Of a stretch of DNA of 64,000 nt, positions 39,418 to 50,159 are shown one piece after another (position 1 is the first letter of the stretch; every line of letters begins with the position of its first letter). The stretch spans positions 63,235,628 to 63,299,627 of the forward strand of contig NC_133333.1 of NCBI RefSeq assembly GCF_042186555.1, given 5' to 3'. The DNA is from Aquarana catesbeiana (lineage: Eukaryota; Chordata; Amphibia; Anura; Ranidae). The position numbers and the translations under genes are program-made. The notes beneath the pieces were generated by a model. It had not been told where the DNA came from, ran no database searches, and was given only the letters and a program-made list of their open reading frames with translations.

Positions 39418-40332
39418 TTTATGGATTACATAATGACTTTGCCTTGTTTAGATTACATATTAGTTATTGTGTATGTACAGTTAGACCTTTGAGATACAGA
39501 GAGGCACTGTAGAATCTACTATTAACCTCCGTTTTCTTGATTATATGCGATTATATGCGATTTTGTATGTAATGTTTTATGCTAGTTTAATGTTTTTAAT
39601 GTCAATCTAGGACATAATTTTATGGATTACATAATGACTTTGCCTCGTTTAGATTACATATTATTGTGTATGTACAGTTAGACCTTTGAGATACAGAGAG
39701 GCACTGTAGAATCTACTATTAACCTCCGTTTTCTTGATTATATGCGATCATATGCGATTTTGTATGTAATGTTTTATGCTAGTTTAATGTTTTTAATGTC
39801 AATCTAGGACATAATTTTATGGATTACATAATGACTTTGCCTCGTTTAGATTACATATTATTGTGTATGTACAGTTAGACCTTTGAGATACAGAGAGGCA
39901 CTGTAGAATCTACTATTAACCTCCGTTTTCTTGATTATATGTGATTATATGCGATTTTGTATGTGATTATATGCGATTTTGTATCTAATGTTTTATGCTA
40001 GTTTAATGTTTTTAATGTCAATCTAGGACATAATTTTATGGATTACATAATGACTTTGCCTCGTTTAGATTACATATTAGTTATTGTGTATGTACAGTTA
40101 GACCTTTGAGATACAGAGAGGCACTGTAGAATCTACTATTAACCTCCGTTTTCTTACCTTTGGAAATTTTTTTTCTATAGTTTGCCATTCAGGTAATTAC
40201 AATCTGACTGGATTTGAATCAATATTACCTGTTTGATTTTATTACAAGTTCCGCTGTTGCTATGATTATATGCGATTTTGTATGTAATGTTTTATGCTAG
40301 TTTAATGTTTTTAATGTCAATCTAGGACATAA
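39418..40332 (+). repeat. ~200-bp tandem repeat in the PLE1 3' region
   Basis: Units begin with atggattacataatgactt at about 39420, 39621, 39818 and 40038. Each holds the ttagacctttgagatacag stretch, 'attatatgcgattttgtatg' and 'atgtcaatctaggacata'. Unit lengths are about 201, 197 and 219 bp; the longer one has an extra 'gattatatgcgattttgtat' segment. The final partial unit (40262-40332) follows unrelated sequence. Confidence 0.9.
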
Positions 40333-40337
40333 GAACT

Positions 40338-41013
40338 GTGGCTGAGTTATTGTGCTACAAGAAATTGAGCGTTTACAGATGTATTGCAGTATTCTGCTAC
40401 ATTTACACTGCGATGTTAATAAAATGTGCAGCCTGCAGTTTTAGGTTGGTTGGAGTGAGGATACGTTCCCAGTATAAGATAGGGACGCACCTTTCAATCA
40501 GACCCAGATTTTACAAATTATTTACTCATTAGGGCGGAGTGCTGGTCGCACTCCACCCCCTGTCTCTAAGATAAATTCTGCTCAATATGCCGTGAAGTCA
40601 CGCTCTTTGAAAAAGTCTCAATGACGAAACTAGTCAGAGCTTGATACCACGGCAACCGTTATCACATGAGGACGCAGTGCGCTCTAAGCCTGAAGCTTCA
40701 TACACGAGAGGGAGGAAGTGCCGATCATCTGAGACTGGTTGACACGCAGTGCGCTCCAAGCTCGTAGCTTTCTGTTACTAGTGGGATGAAGGGCTGATCA
40801 GCTATGAGTGTGTATCATCCATCCAGTCTGTAACCAGCTCCCTTGTACTTTGAGAGAAGCTATTTGAGTTATCCACTATTACCAACCAACTGAAAGCTAG
40901 AAGGGTATCCTCTGAAAGGACCTGCGCCCACTGATTTTTACAGTTTATTTTATTTTATTTTCCTTTATTTTTTAATAAATTATAAAAACGGTATTGAACT
41001 ATTTTGGGGTCTC
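40338..41013 (+). other. PLE1 3' untranslated/terminal sequence with GAAAC...GTC motif
   Basis: No gene. Contains tgacgaaactagtcagagc (40622-40640), resembling the GAAAC-NN-GTC segment of PLE hammerhead motifs, preceded by tttgaaaaagtctc in place of the usual CTGATGA. Also holds two diverged copies of a gacgcagtgcgctc segment (about 40671 and 40743). Confidence 0.5.
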
Positions 41014-41390
41014 TTTTTTACATATGGACATTGTTGCTGGTGTTTGACTATCAACCCTGGAGGACTTCAGGAGTAATCGGAGTGAGGATACTATTCAAGG
41101 CCTATTAACCTCTCGGTTCCGGTGAGTTTGAACCCCTTGCAGGGTGTGTGCAGCACAAGGTGTCCTAACAGATGGTGAAAGGTGCACTCATCAGATCTAC
41201 TATATGTTTAAGAGACTCCAGATTAAGTCCTAGCCTTTGTGTCTTTGCTGGAATTTTCCTGCCTGCATTTGTTTTGCCTGCATTTTACAAAGACTTTTTG
41301 ATTTATCAGTCAGCATTTAGGACTGAGAATAGCGCCGCTTTGATGGGTTAATGGTTGATATATAGTGATTATTTACTCATCCATATTTAA
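41014..41390 (-). repeat. PLE1 right inverted arm
   Basis: Near-perfect reverse complement of 35728-36104. It ends beside the left boundary of PLE2, with aaatatagaagtat at the joint. Confidence 0.9.
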
Positions 41391-41928
41391 ATATAGAAGT
41401 ATGTAAAAGGCGACTGAGTGCCACTTTTATTAAATACAAAACAGTAATTATTGCCAAAGGACAACAATCATTAAAAAATATTTATACAAAGTACACCAAT
41501 GGAATTCATAATACATGAATATGCATATATAACAAAATATATCAAACCCAAGGCTAATAATCAAAGTTAAATTGAGGTCAGTGCATGGATATAGCATACA
41601 TCCCGACATGTTTCGGAAGTCTTTATTGGTACATATTTTCCTTCATCAGGGGAGATTGACTTGGGGTGATTTTATCTTTGTCTGCAATGCAAATGTAACA
41701 CATAATATGTGTGCAGTGTTATGTAACAACAATTAACATCATATAAATGTTTTTGTGTATTATTTTAAGTCAAAAGTACTTACATATGGATTTCATGGAG
41801 ACAACATAAGATATACAGAAAAAGTAAAAGTAGCATGTACACCATGTTGGCTGGAAAGACTCAGACAAGGACCTGCAGATGTGCGACTGCGCAGACAGGA
41901 AGCAGCCAAGTGCTTTACACATGCAATC
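41388..41928 (-). repeat. PLE2 left inverted arm
   Basis: About 540 bp, reverse complement of 47084-47634 with minor differences. Shared stretches include gtgccacttttattaaatac and cgactgcgcagacaggaag. A hammerhead-like motif lies at 41605-41649 on the minus strand. Confidence 0.9.
41605..41649 (-). ncRNA. Hammerhead-ribozyme-like motif, PLE2 left arm
   Basis: On the minus strand, CTGATGA (plus 41649-41643) is followed after a stem-loop by CGAAACATGTC (about 41615-41605). This is the order of a minimal type of hammerhead (CUGAUGA, stem II, GAAA, very short stem III, UH cleavage site) reported for PLE terminal repeats. Not folded computationally. Confidence 0.55.
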
Positions 41929-41954
41929 CTTATAAATAGGATTGCATGTGTAAA
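41914..41954. repeat. 17-bp-arm perfect hairpin
   Basis: Arms tttacacatgcaatcct and aggattgcatgtgtaaa flank a 7-base loop (tataaat) at the inner edge of the PLE2 left arm. Confidence 0.9.
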
Positions 41955-42078
41955 TACCTGCATAAGACCCCTGTCCTCTGGGTATGCATGTGTAGATATT
42001 ATCACTTAAAAGTCAGTTGATATTGGATTTCCCTTTCTCTTTTTTATTTCCCTTTTTCCTTTTCTCTCCCTTTTTGTA

Positions 42079-43527
42079 ATGGCAGCCTATCAAGGCGACC
42101 AATGGGAGGAATTGTGCGCCAAGACAATTATGTCATTATTAATTGAGGACTACCGCAAACATATGACTGATTTGGATGCCAAATTAGAGAAATTGCAAAG
42201 CCAGATGTTACCTTTACAAACACATGCACTCTATATAGAGTTTGAAGAAAAACTTAAGGTACATCTGGAGCAATTTAACAAAAATATTTTGATCAAAAAG
42301 GATAGAAAATTCCAGCATGATAGGAGAGCATTTGAAGATGGTAAAGCCTACAAAAGGCAACCCAATCAAAACTATAATTTTTCCAAAATACAAAATAAAA
42401 ATAAATATGTAAATGCATATCCACAGTACATTTATTAATTAAGTTCTCCCTCTTACCTTCCAACTCAGTCTAAAGGTCATAGATGACAAAAACGTTGCAG
42501 GCGTGGTGACGAGTCACATGACGGACGAATCTTTCAATATGGAGGGTTCTCCCCCACAGTCAGGTAACTGTCACTGTGACGGGAGGGCCCTTGGAACCTA
42601 AAATCCCTTGGAAAGGTTGGGAAACCCTTGTTTCAGCTCCCCATGCACCTCTTATGTCTAAGTCACCCTGTGGCATCCTGGCACAGGGTGACTGAGAAAA
42701 TATATTTTGAATTACTTAAAATGGGACAGTAATATTTATCCACAATATCTCCCAGGATATATGTAAAGACTATTCTTGGTTTGTTTGATTCTGAACTCAA
42801 CATGTTAGTTGGGAGAGCTGATCACATTGGCCTCTGTACAATGTAGAAGACGGGCCGACTCCTGCTGGAGCTCCTGCTATTGTGAGAAGGTGTTCTGTGT
42901 TTATACTTGTGATAATGTATAATCTACTGTGTGAAGCTCGGTGACAAGTCTGAACTGTAGTGAAATCCTGATTTATCATAACAATGCCCAGGAGGGCATG
43001 GAGTCACATTGCCTGCTTTAAGGGATTAGTTAATTAGTTCATGTTAATTAGGTTTCTGGTTACAGGTGTATTGTTAGAGTAATATGAGCAGGAGGTAGGA
43101 ACCTCCTCCTCAACTGTATATAAGACTTGTATTTTGGTTCCAATAAACAGTCCATGTTCAGCAACTAAACAAGTATTGTCTTGTTTTGTGCTTGTGAGTG
43201 GTTGGAATATCTGATATCTATATTTCAGACTGGGAGGAAGCGGTATATGACAAAAGCACTCAAGCGCAGTTTGGGACATTTCGTTACAGTCACGATAGTC
43301 AATATCGCCATAATATCAATAGTGATGCATCAGATACACGTACTACAGTAAGTCACTGTGGATCATCTTTAAGCACCTCCTCCACTTCACCAGCTACTTC
43401 ACGCCTACGCCAATTACCTATTGGTACTTTTTTAGACCAAATGAGGGGTCAAACACAGACTCATCAAAGAAAATCCCAAGCACATCCGTCCAAGTTACAC
43501 AAACCCAATCTACAAAAACCACGTTAG
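42079..43527 (+). pseudogene. PLE2 upstream ORF (coiled-coil-like), split by solo LTR
   Basis: Reads MAAYQGDQWEELCAK, then a charged, helix-prone region (residues 20-95) and an Asn/Lys-rich tail to a stop at 42438. A +1 frame continues (KVIDDKNVAGVVTSHM, MEGSPPQSGNC) up to the LTR at 42575 and resumes directly after it (DSQYRHNINSD...LHKPNLQKPR) to the stop at 43527. The join across the LTR is in frame once one target duplication is counted, which shows the LTR is a later insertion. It resembles the region upstream of RT in amphibian PLEs; function unknown. Confidence 0.65.
42575..43288 (+). mobile_element. Solo LTR, 714 bp, with perfect 5-bp target duplication
   Basis: Starts TGTGACGG and ends CGTTACA, so it has TG...CA ends with imperfect inverted termini. 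It is flanked by gtcac at 42570-42574 and again at 43289-43293. Inside are TATATAAG (43117-43124) and AATAAA (43142-43147), with a T/G-rich stretch after it, as expected for an LTR promoter and polyadenylation signal. No internal region is present, so recombination between two LTRs has removed it. A 5-bp duplication fits Ty3/gypsy or endogenous retroviral integration; the family is not decided. Confidence 0.85.
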
Positions 43528-45320
43528 ATGTAAACTTGTCTTCACATTCCCTTAATCAGTTTGAGGTGGCTGTCCTTGCATGTGGTCTCACTTTTTGCCC
43601 CAACTCAGGTCTGGACAAATTTGGAGCCATCAAGGACATCCATCTCTTTATACGCAATGTCTTGCTGAAAAGCCTTTATTCCAAAAAACATGTCCTGGAA
43701 CCGGGGCTAACCAATCAAGACACACAAGCCTTGGATGACCTCATATCACTGCTGGAAGAAAATGAATCCGAAAATTTAATTGACTCAATTGATCTAGAAG
43801 CCCTTCTTGCAGTTGTAGATAAGACACAGGCCAATATACATGTTGTTGATCCATTAATTAAAAATAAGTCTACTATATATCCTCCACCTAGCTGTAATCA
43901 TAATGCAGCAGTTTTCCTCAAATTGGTATCGGCTGACATTCGAAAAATGAAGAACTTTTCTGGATCACACGCTAATCTTAATAAATGTGAAAGGATAGCA
44001 CTTGATCTGTTGGCTAATAATCACAACATTGTCATCAAACCCTCTGACAACGGTGGAAATGTTGTGGTTATGAACAATACTCATTATATTGAAATGTGTA
44101 TGAAGATACTAAATAACTCTGAATGGTATCGACCTATATATAGATCATTATTAGACAAATTTACTCAAGATTTCTATTTGGTGGTGGATGCGGCATTTTA
44201 TCTTAATGTCATATCCAAACAGGTCTGGGAATTCATAAGGGTGGGCTTCCTAAGAGAAGCCACCTTTTATGCTCTCCCTAAATTACACGAACATCCAAAA
44301 AACCCTCCAAGTAGACCAATCATATCTGGATGTGGGAATTTGACCGAAAATCTCAGCCGTGTAGTGGACAGTCATCTAAAGCCCTTTGTAACTTGTCTGT
44401 CATCGTATGTACGTGACACTATCCATTTTTTACAAATTATTCAGGACATGCACATTGAGGTTGACACCCATCTAGTTGTCATAGATGTTGAGTCTTTATA
44501 CTGTACCATTCCTCATGAGAAAGGCTTAGCAGCAATACTTCACGTACTATCACATTCTAGTGAATGCAATTCCAGATATACAGATATGTGATTAGAATCA
44601 GATTAGAGTTCAGAATCAGATTATTTTGACCTCTTTGGAGTTCATACTCCATCACAATGCCTTTTACTTTGATGGTTTCCACTACCTCCAGGTACAGGGG
44701 GTGGCAATGTGGACTTGTTGTGCTTGGGGGAGTGGGAACATTCACTGCTTACCAATGACTCGCTATTGGTGTATATTGGCCATGTCAATGCATGGTACCG
44801 TTACATCGATGACGCGTTTGTCATCTGGGATGGATCTGATGATCTCCTGTATGAATTCATGGCCTGTATTAATGTAAATGACTTTAACCTGAGTTTTACT
44901 ATGTCACACAGCACAACCGAGATTACATTCTTGGATGTGCTTGTCAGAAAACAACCAAACGGTAGTTTATCCAGTGAATTGTATCGAAAACCCACAGCAG
45001 GGAAATCATTACTTCATGCATCAATCTTTCACCCCTTTAACCTTTATTGGCATCAATCCCATACAGTCAATACTTAAGGGCACGCTGCAACTGCTCAGAT
45101 GATGCCAGCTTCCGAAAATAATCTGACACTCTGAGAGATAGACTTTTGGAAAGGGGATACACCAATACCTGCCTTAAAAAAGCATACCAAAGGATTATTG
45201 GTTTATCCCGTCGTGACTTATTGAATGTTGACAAACAATCTCCTAAGAAAGATACAACTAGGATTATTACCATCTATTCGACACAACACAAACAGGTCAG
45301 ACGTATCCTTAATATGTACT
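43528..45320 (+). pseudogene. PLE2 reverse transcriptase, broken
   Basis: Penelope-type RT. The open part (43536-44591) contains IVIKPSDNGGNVVVM, FYALPKLHEHPKNPPSRPIISG and VVIDVESLYCTIPHEKG (motif A). After a stop and frame change come LEFILHHNAFYFDGF and VQGVAMWTCCA (44630-44730). A small deletion with frame change near 44730 removes the usual residues after TCCA. LGEWEHSLL and WYRYIDDAFVIWDG, holding the catalytic YIDD, follow at 44709-45077. Later segments (LERGYTNTCLKKAY, QHKQVRRILNMY) contain further stops, including TGA at the Trp expected after NMY. Not functional as sequenced. Confidence 0.9.
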
Positions 45321-45334
45321 GACACTTATTAACT

Positions 45335-45940
45335 ATGGATTCATTATTTGCCCCCTTTGTTCCTAATCTGCCAGCTCTTGCCTACAGGAGAGCCACTTCT
45401 GTGGGTGACAAACTGGAAGATAGTGAATATAAACCATATAAGGGTGATATATGCAAAACTCTTGGAATGTTTGCGTGTGGTGGATGCTCATACTGTCAGT
45501 ACATGCATAAACGTATCAATATTGACTTACCCAATAGACATACATTTCATCCTAAACATTATGTAAATTGCAAAACTCCTAGCATAGTATACCTCCTTAC
45601 ATGTGAATGTGGCTGCTATTACATTGGAAAAACTATCAATGAATTTTGGAAACGTATATATCAACATCTATCCACCATACGCAAGCGAGATCTTGATGTA
45701 CCCATTGGTCACCATATGGCATTAGTCCATCCTAAATCTATTCCGAAAATACATTTTTTGGCACTTGATCAAGTACATTTTCGTTCAAGGGGAGGCGACT
45801 TTAATAAGTGTCTCCTCCAATGTGAATTGAGATGGATATTTAACTTACAGGCTACTTTACCTCCAGGCCTCAATGAGGCTTTCAACTTTAGGTCTTTTCT
45901 CCCCGGCTTTATCTCAGGGGTCTGTGAATTAAATCTATAA
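45335..45940 (+). CDS. PLE2 GIY-YIG endonuclease domain
   Basis: A 201-codon frame in line with the end of the RT. It has a Cys cluster (C48, C51, C54, C79), then VYLLTCECGCYYIGKT at residues 85-100, the GIY-YIG core, followed by an Arg-containing helix (FWKRIYQH) and the C-terminal LRWIFNLQATLPPGLNE, where GLNE is a family hallmark. In an intact element this is the C-terminal domain of the RT protein. Here a stop just upstream cuts it off, so independent expression is unlikely. Confidence 0.88.
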   Translation: MDSLFAPFVPNLPALAYRRATSVGDKLEDSEYKPYKGDICKTLGMFACGGCSYCQYMHKRINIDLPNRHTFHPKHYVNCKTPSIVYLLTCECGCYYIGKTINEFWKRIYQHLSTIRKRDLDVPIGHHMALVHPKSIPKIHFLALDQVHFRSRGGDFNKCLLQCELRWIFNLQATLPPGLNEAFNFRSFLPGFISGVCELNL

Positions 45941-47083
45941 AATTTTCTCTTTCCCTGCTGTGCTTTCGATCTTTTTGATTTATTATGTCTTATACCATTT
46001 GAGCCATGTTTTCATCTCTGATCAACGTTGGTTTAAACTTAAATGGCAATATATGAGGGTTATTTAACCATACTCCAAGGGGCTATATGTAATTATTTTC
46101 TGCTAATATGACCTTTCTCTTTTTTCTACTCTCTTTGATTATGTAAAAGATTATATATAGCGACAGCGTATATTTATGAAAAGATATAGTTATTGATATA
46201 TGGAGCTGCGGGTGTTGATCCCAATGCAGTGAGCATGTTCTGACTACTTGAATAAATTATACATATATTGTTAATTGCTGCCATTTACATAATTTTGTGT
46301 ATGTATGTACGTACATATATTTTGTATTCATCATTGCTTATTTCACTGTTAATTCCTTTTCCCCCTTTTTTCCCTTCCTTTTCTCCTTCATATATAATTT
46401 TTGTGCGGTATTTATTTGTGTTTTTGTGAACATGTTGGCTGTCATCACTCTACTGGGCCACTAGATGGTGTTTCGTGGCCGGGTCTGCGTCATGCTTTGC
46501 GCATGCCCGGCGGATGGGCTCCTCCTGTGCATGGCTCTTGAGGTCTGGAGGTCCGTGTGACCCTCACCTTTGCCTTTGTGCAGGATCAAGCTCCTGTATG
46601 TCCCCATCTAGTTGCAATGCATTGCACTGTAAGGAACCTCTCCTTCCACCAGTGACGCGCTGACGCATGATGTCATCACGCCCCTTGCCTCAGGGAGACA
46701 CTCTTAGTTCCTGTCTCAGCTGTTTTCATTGCAGCTGATTATATTGGAACTACCAGTAACACATTACTAGTTTGCCTGATTGACTTTCACACAATTTTAT
46801 ACTATTTAAGGTGCATGCTTACATCCAGCGTTCTCTCAGTCTGAGGACTGCTGCCTGAGTGTCTGCACCATACTTTTTCCATCCTCTGTAAAAGGTAATA
46901 CTTACTTTATTTTTGATCAAGCAAATCAGGATATATTATGCCTGCCTTGCTGAGTGATCATAGCATGATGTTTTCATCAACATCATAATATTATACTTAA
47001 TTGTTATAAGTTAACCAAATCTGAGGTCCTTTTTTTATGACTTTTCAGATAAATGTGTTCTGCTGGGTATATACCAGGGAGGC
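45941..47083 (+). other. PLE2 3' untranslated/terminal region
   Basis: No gene seen. T/A-rich after the ORF, then a GC-richer section (46440-46720) with 'cactagatggtgtttcgtgg' and 'ctgacgcatgatgtcatcac', then the approach to the right arm. Probably PLE untranslated or leader sequence. Confidence 0.55.
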
Positions 47084-47634
47084 TCTTGCATGTGTAAAGC
47101 ACTTGGCTGCTTCCTGTCTGCGCAGTCGCACATCTGCAGGTCCTTGTCTGAGTCTTTCCAGCCAACGTGGTGTACATGCCACTTTTACTTTTTCTGTTTT
47201 TCTTATGTTGTCTCCATGAAATCGATATGTAAGTACTTTTGACTTAAAATAATACACAAAACATTTATATGATGTTAATTGTTGTTACATAACACTGCAC
47301 ACATATTATGTGTTACATTTGTGTTGCAGACCAAGATAAAATCACCCCAAGTCAATCTCCCCTGATGAAGGAAAATATGTACCAATAAAGACTTCCGAAA
47401 CATGTCCGGATGTATGCTATAACCATGCACTGACCTCGGTTTAACTTTGGCAGTACTTTGATTATTAGCCTTGGGTTTGATATAGTTTGTTATATATGCA
47501 TATTCATGTATTATGAATTCCATTGATGTACTTTGTATAAATATTTTTTAATGATTGTTGTCTGTTGGCAATAATTACTGTTTTGTATTTAATAAAAGTG
47601 GCACTCAGTTGCCTTTTACATACTTCTATATTTA
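47084..47634 (+). repeat. PLE2 right inverted arm
   Basis: Reverse complement of 41388-41928. Contains the better preserved hammerhead-like motif and ends with cttttacatacttctatatt. Confidence 0.9.
47362..47406 (+). ncRNA. Hammerhead-ribozyme-like motif, PLE2 right arm
   Basis: CTGATGAAGG at 47362-47371 and CCGAAACATGTC at 47395-47406 frame a stem II candidate in which GGAA near the 5' side can pair with TTCC before GAAA. Stem III would be the short self-complementary ACATGT. The order matches PLE-associated minimal hammerheads. A pairing calculation is needed for stem I. Confidence 0.6.
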
Positions 47635-47690
47635 TATAAATAATGAACAGAAAAGGAGCTCACTCACATAGCCACATCCCTAAATTGAGG

Positions 47691-47930
47691 GAATAAACAA
47701 GGAAAAAAGGTGTACTATAGCAGTAAACCTAGGTCGGACTTTAGAGGCACAAGGGCTCACTGCACATTATGTATCAGTATACATGATTTTTAATTTTTCT
47801 GTATTGTTCTATTCGTGTTGTGTATTTTCCAAAAATAGTGTTTAATCTTATACTTCTTCATTGTTTCCTATGCCTCTAAAGTCCGACCTAGGTTTACTGC
47901 TATAGTACACCTTTTTTTCTTGTTTATTCT
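47691..47930. repeat. ~59-bp-arm inverted repeat with ~120-bp spacer
   Basis: The segment 47691-47750 (including ggtgtactatagcagtaaac and ctaggtcggactttagaggc) recurs as its reverse complement at about 47871-47929 with one or two differences. It may be a further PLE terminal remnant. No coding sequence. Confidence 0.85.
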
Positions 47931-47937
47931 CTATATT

Positions 47938-48066
47938 TATATACTTCTTTCTGCCCAAAAAGTCCAAGGGGGGCGGCTCCTCGCATACTAGTTGCATGCT
48001 TTCCATGTTTATATTATAGGATGTTGGCAGTCCCTCACATTCCATTCCCCAGCAATTTGTTATCTC
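47938..48066 (-). repeat. Inverted partner of the 35425-35550 repeat
   Basis: The minus strand carries ggaaagcatgcaactagt and gggcagaaagaagtatata as in 35425-35550. The mariner element inserted directly after it. Confidence 0.8.
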
Positions 48067-48326
48067 CAATATACAGTCAGGTCCATAAATATTGGGACAT
48101 CAACACAATTCTAATCTTTTTGGCTCTATACACAACCACAATGGATTTGAAATGAAATGAACAAGATGTGCTTTAACTGCAGATTTTCAGCTTTAATTTG
48201 AGGGTATTTACATCCAAATCAGGTGAACGGTGTAGGAATTACAACAGTTTGTATATGTGCCTCCCACCTTTTAAGGGACCAAAAGTAATGGGACAGAGTA
48301 ACAATCATCCATCAAACTTTCACTTT

Positions 48327-49400
48327 TTAATACTTGGTTGCAAATCCTTTGCAGTCAATTACAGCCTGAAGTCTGGAACACATAGACATCACCAGACGCT
48401 GGGTTTCAGCCCTGGTGATGCTCTGCCAGGCCTCTACTGCAACTGTCTTCAGTTCCTGCTTGTTCTTGGGGCATTTTCCCTTCAGTTCTTGGGGCATTTT
48501 CCCTTCAGTTTTGCTCAATCGGATTCAGGTCAGATTGACTTGGACATTGCATAACATTCCACTTCTTTCCCTTAAAAAACTCTTTGGTTGCTTTCACAGT
48601 ATGCTTTGGGTCATTGCCCATCTGCACTGTGAATCACCGTCCAATGAGTTCTGAAGCATTTTTACTGAATATGAGCAGATAATATTGCCTGAAACACTTC
48701 AGAATTCATCCTGCTGATTTTGTCAGCAGTCACATCATCAATAAATACAAGAGAACCAGTTTCATTGGCAGCCATACATGCCCACGCCATGACACTATTA
48801 CCACCATGATTCACTGATGAGGTGGTATGCTTTGGATCATGAGCAGTTCCTTTCCTTCTCCATACTCTTCTCTTCCCGTCACTCTGGTACAAGTTGATCT
48901 TGGTTTCATCTGTCCATAGGAAGTTGTTCCAGAACTGTGAAGGCTTTTTTAGATGTTGTTTGCAAACTCTAATCTGGCCTTCCTGTTTTTGAGGCTCACC
49001 AATGGTTTACATCTTGTGGTGAACCCTCTGTATTCACTCTGGTGGAGTCTTCTCTTGATTGTTGACTTTGACACACATACACCTACCTCCTGGAGAGTGT
49101 TCTTGATCTGGCCAACTGTTGTGAAGGGTGTTTTCTTCACCAGGGAAAGAATTCTTCGATCATCCACCACAGTTGTTTTCCGTGGTCTTCCGGGTCTTTT
49201 GGTGTTGCTAAGCTCACCGGTGTGTTCTTTCTTTTTAAGGATGTTCCAAACAGTTGATTTGGCCACACCTTATGTTTTTGCTATCTCTCTGATGGGTTTG
49301 TTTTGTTTTTTCATCCTAATGATGGCTTGCTTCACTGATAGTGACAGCTCTTTGGATCAGATATTGAGAGTTGACAGCAACAGATTCCAAATGCAAATAG
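48327..49400 (-). pseudogene. Tc1/mariner transposase, frameshifted
   Basis: Transposase for cut-and-paste movement into TA. On the minus strand the N-terminal helix-turn-helix part reads STVWNILKKKEHTGELSN, RPGRPRKTTVVDDRRIL and VSKSTIKRRLHQSEYRG (49266-48949). The catalytic domain follows in another frame (HTTSSVNHGGNSVMAWAC, GSLVFIDDVTADKI, 48892-48662). The C-terminal stretch in a third frame (AVEAWQSITRAETQRLVMSM, 48518-48327) has a further small duplication (ttcttggggcattttccctt occurs twice near 48463-48510). At least two frameshifts; inactive. Confidence 0.9.
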
Positions 49401-49732
49401 CACACTTGAAATGAACTCTGGCCCTTTTATCTGCTCCTTGTAAATGGGATAATGAGGGAATAACACACACCTGGCCATGGAACAGCTGAGCAGCCAATTG
49501 TCCCATTACTTTTGGTCCCTTAAAAAGTGGGAGGCACATATACAAACTGTTGTAATTCCTACACAGCACACTTGAAATGAACTCTGGGCCTTTTATCTGC
49601 TCCTTGTAAATGGGATAATGAGGGAATAACACACACCTGGCCATGGAACAGCTGAGCAGCCAATTGTCCCATTACTTTTGGTCCCTTAAAAAGTGGGAGG
49701 CACATATACAAACTGTTGTAATTCCTACACAG
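49401..49732. repeat. 166-bp tandem duplication in the mariner terminal region
   Basis: The stretch beginning cacacttgaaatgaactctg occurs at 49401 and at 49567, with nearly identical following sequence through 'ttgtaattcctacacag'. It doubles part of the right terminal repeat. Confidence 0.95.
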
Positions 49733-49846
49733 TTCACCTGATTTGGATGTAAATACCCTCAAATTAAAGCTGAAAGTCTGCAGTTAAGGCACATCTTGTT
49801 CATTTTTATTTCAAATCCATTGTGGTGGTGTATAGAGCCAAAAAGT

Positions 49847-49935
49847 AAAATGCACAGATGCTGAAACGCACAGTTGCTAAAACGCACAGATGCTGAAACA
49901 AACGGTTGCTGGAGCACACGGTTGCTGAAGATAAC
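49847..49935 (+). repeat. 16-bp minisatellite, about five units
   Basis: Units resemble aaacgcacagatgctg with single-base variants (gttgct, ggttgctg) in head-to-tail order. Confidence 0.85.
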
Positions 49936-50159
49936 CGTTTTTACCAGTTCACATGTTTACATAAAGATACATGATCATGGGTATACAAAATGCATGTTTA
50001 GACATGATTGTGTAAAAAAAAAAAACAAACCATGTTTTATTGTTGATCACAAAAAAACGTGTGATCGCATAAGGTGACAGGATCGCTTAAGGATACGTAG
50101 TCACATACAGATGCATATTTATGTTTGTATAGATATACATGTTTTTTTCATAGTCACAT

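Larger units (their letters stand above)
35545..41395 (+). mobile_element. Penelope-like element 1 (PLE1), degenerate
   Basis: Bounded by inverted arms at 35728-36104 and 41014-41390, as is usual for PLE terminal repeats. Between them are an RT pseudogene (36107-37530), a 1.15 kb foreign insert, a GIY-YIG endonuclease ORF (38696-39337), a ~200-bp tandem repeat and a terminal region with a decayed hammerhead-like motif (about 40606-40635). PLEs retrotranspose by target-primed reverse transcription using the GIY-YIG nuclease. Confidence 0.85.
41388..47634 (+). mobile_element. Penelope-like element 2 (PLE2), nearly full length but broken
   Basis: Inverted arms at about 41388-41928 and 47084-47634 enclose a small ORF1-like frame (42079-43527, split by a solo LTR), an RT pseudogene (43527-45320) and a GIY-YIG ORF (45335-45940). 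Both arms carry a hammerhead-like core. Its sequence differs from PLE1 and PLE3, so it is a separate family. Confidence 0.85.
48074..49846 (-). mobile_element. Tc1/mariner-type transposon, right tip truncated
   Basis: The left terminal repeat begins cagtcaggtccataaatatt at 48074 after a TA dinucleotide (48072-48073). The right side carries the reverse complement of the left ~200 bp but stops within it at about 49846 (gagccaaaaag), missing its outermost part. A degenerate minus-strand transposase lies between. The truncated end abuts 16-bp tandem repeats. Confidence 0.9.

Noticed and set aside
48953..49414. Plus-strand 153-codon hydrophobic ORF
   Set aside because: It is antisense to the mariner transposase helix-turn-helix region.
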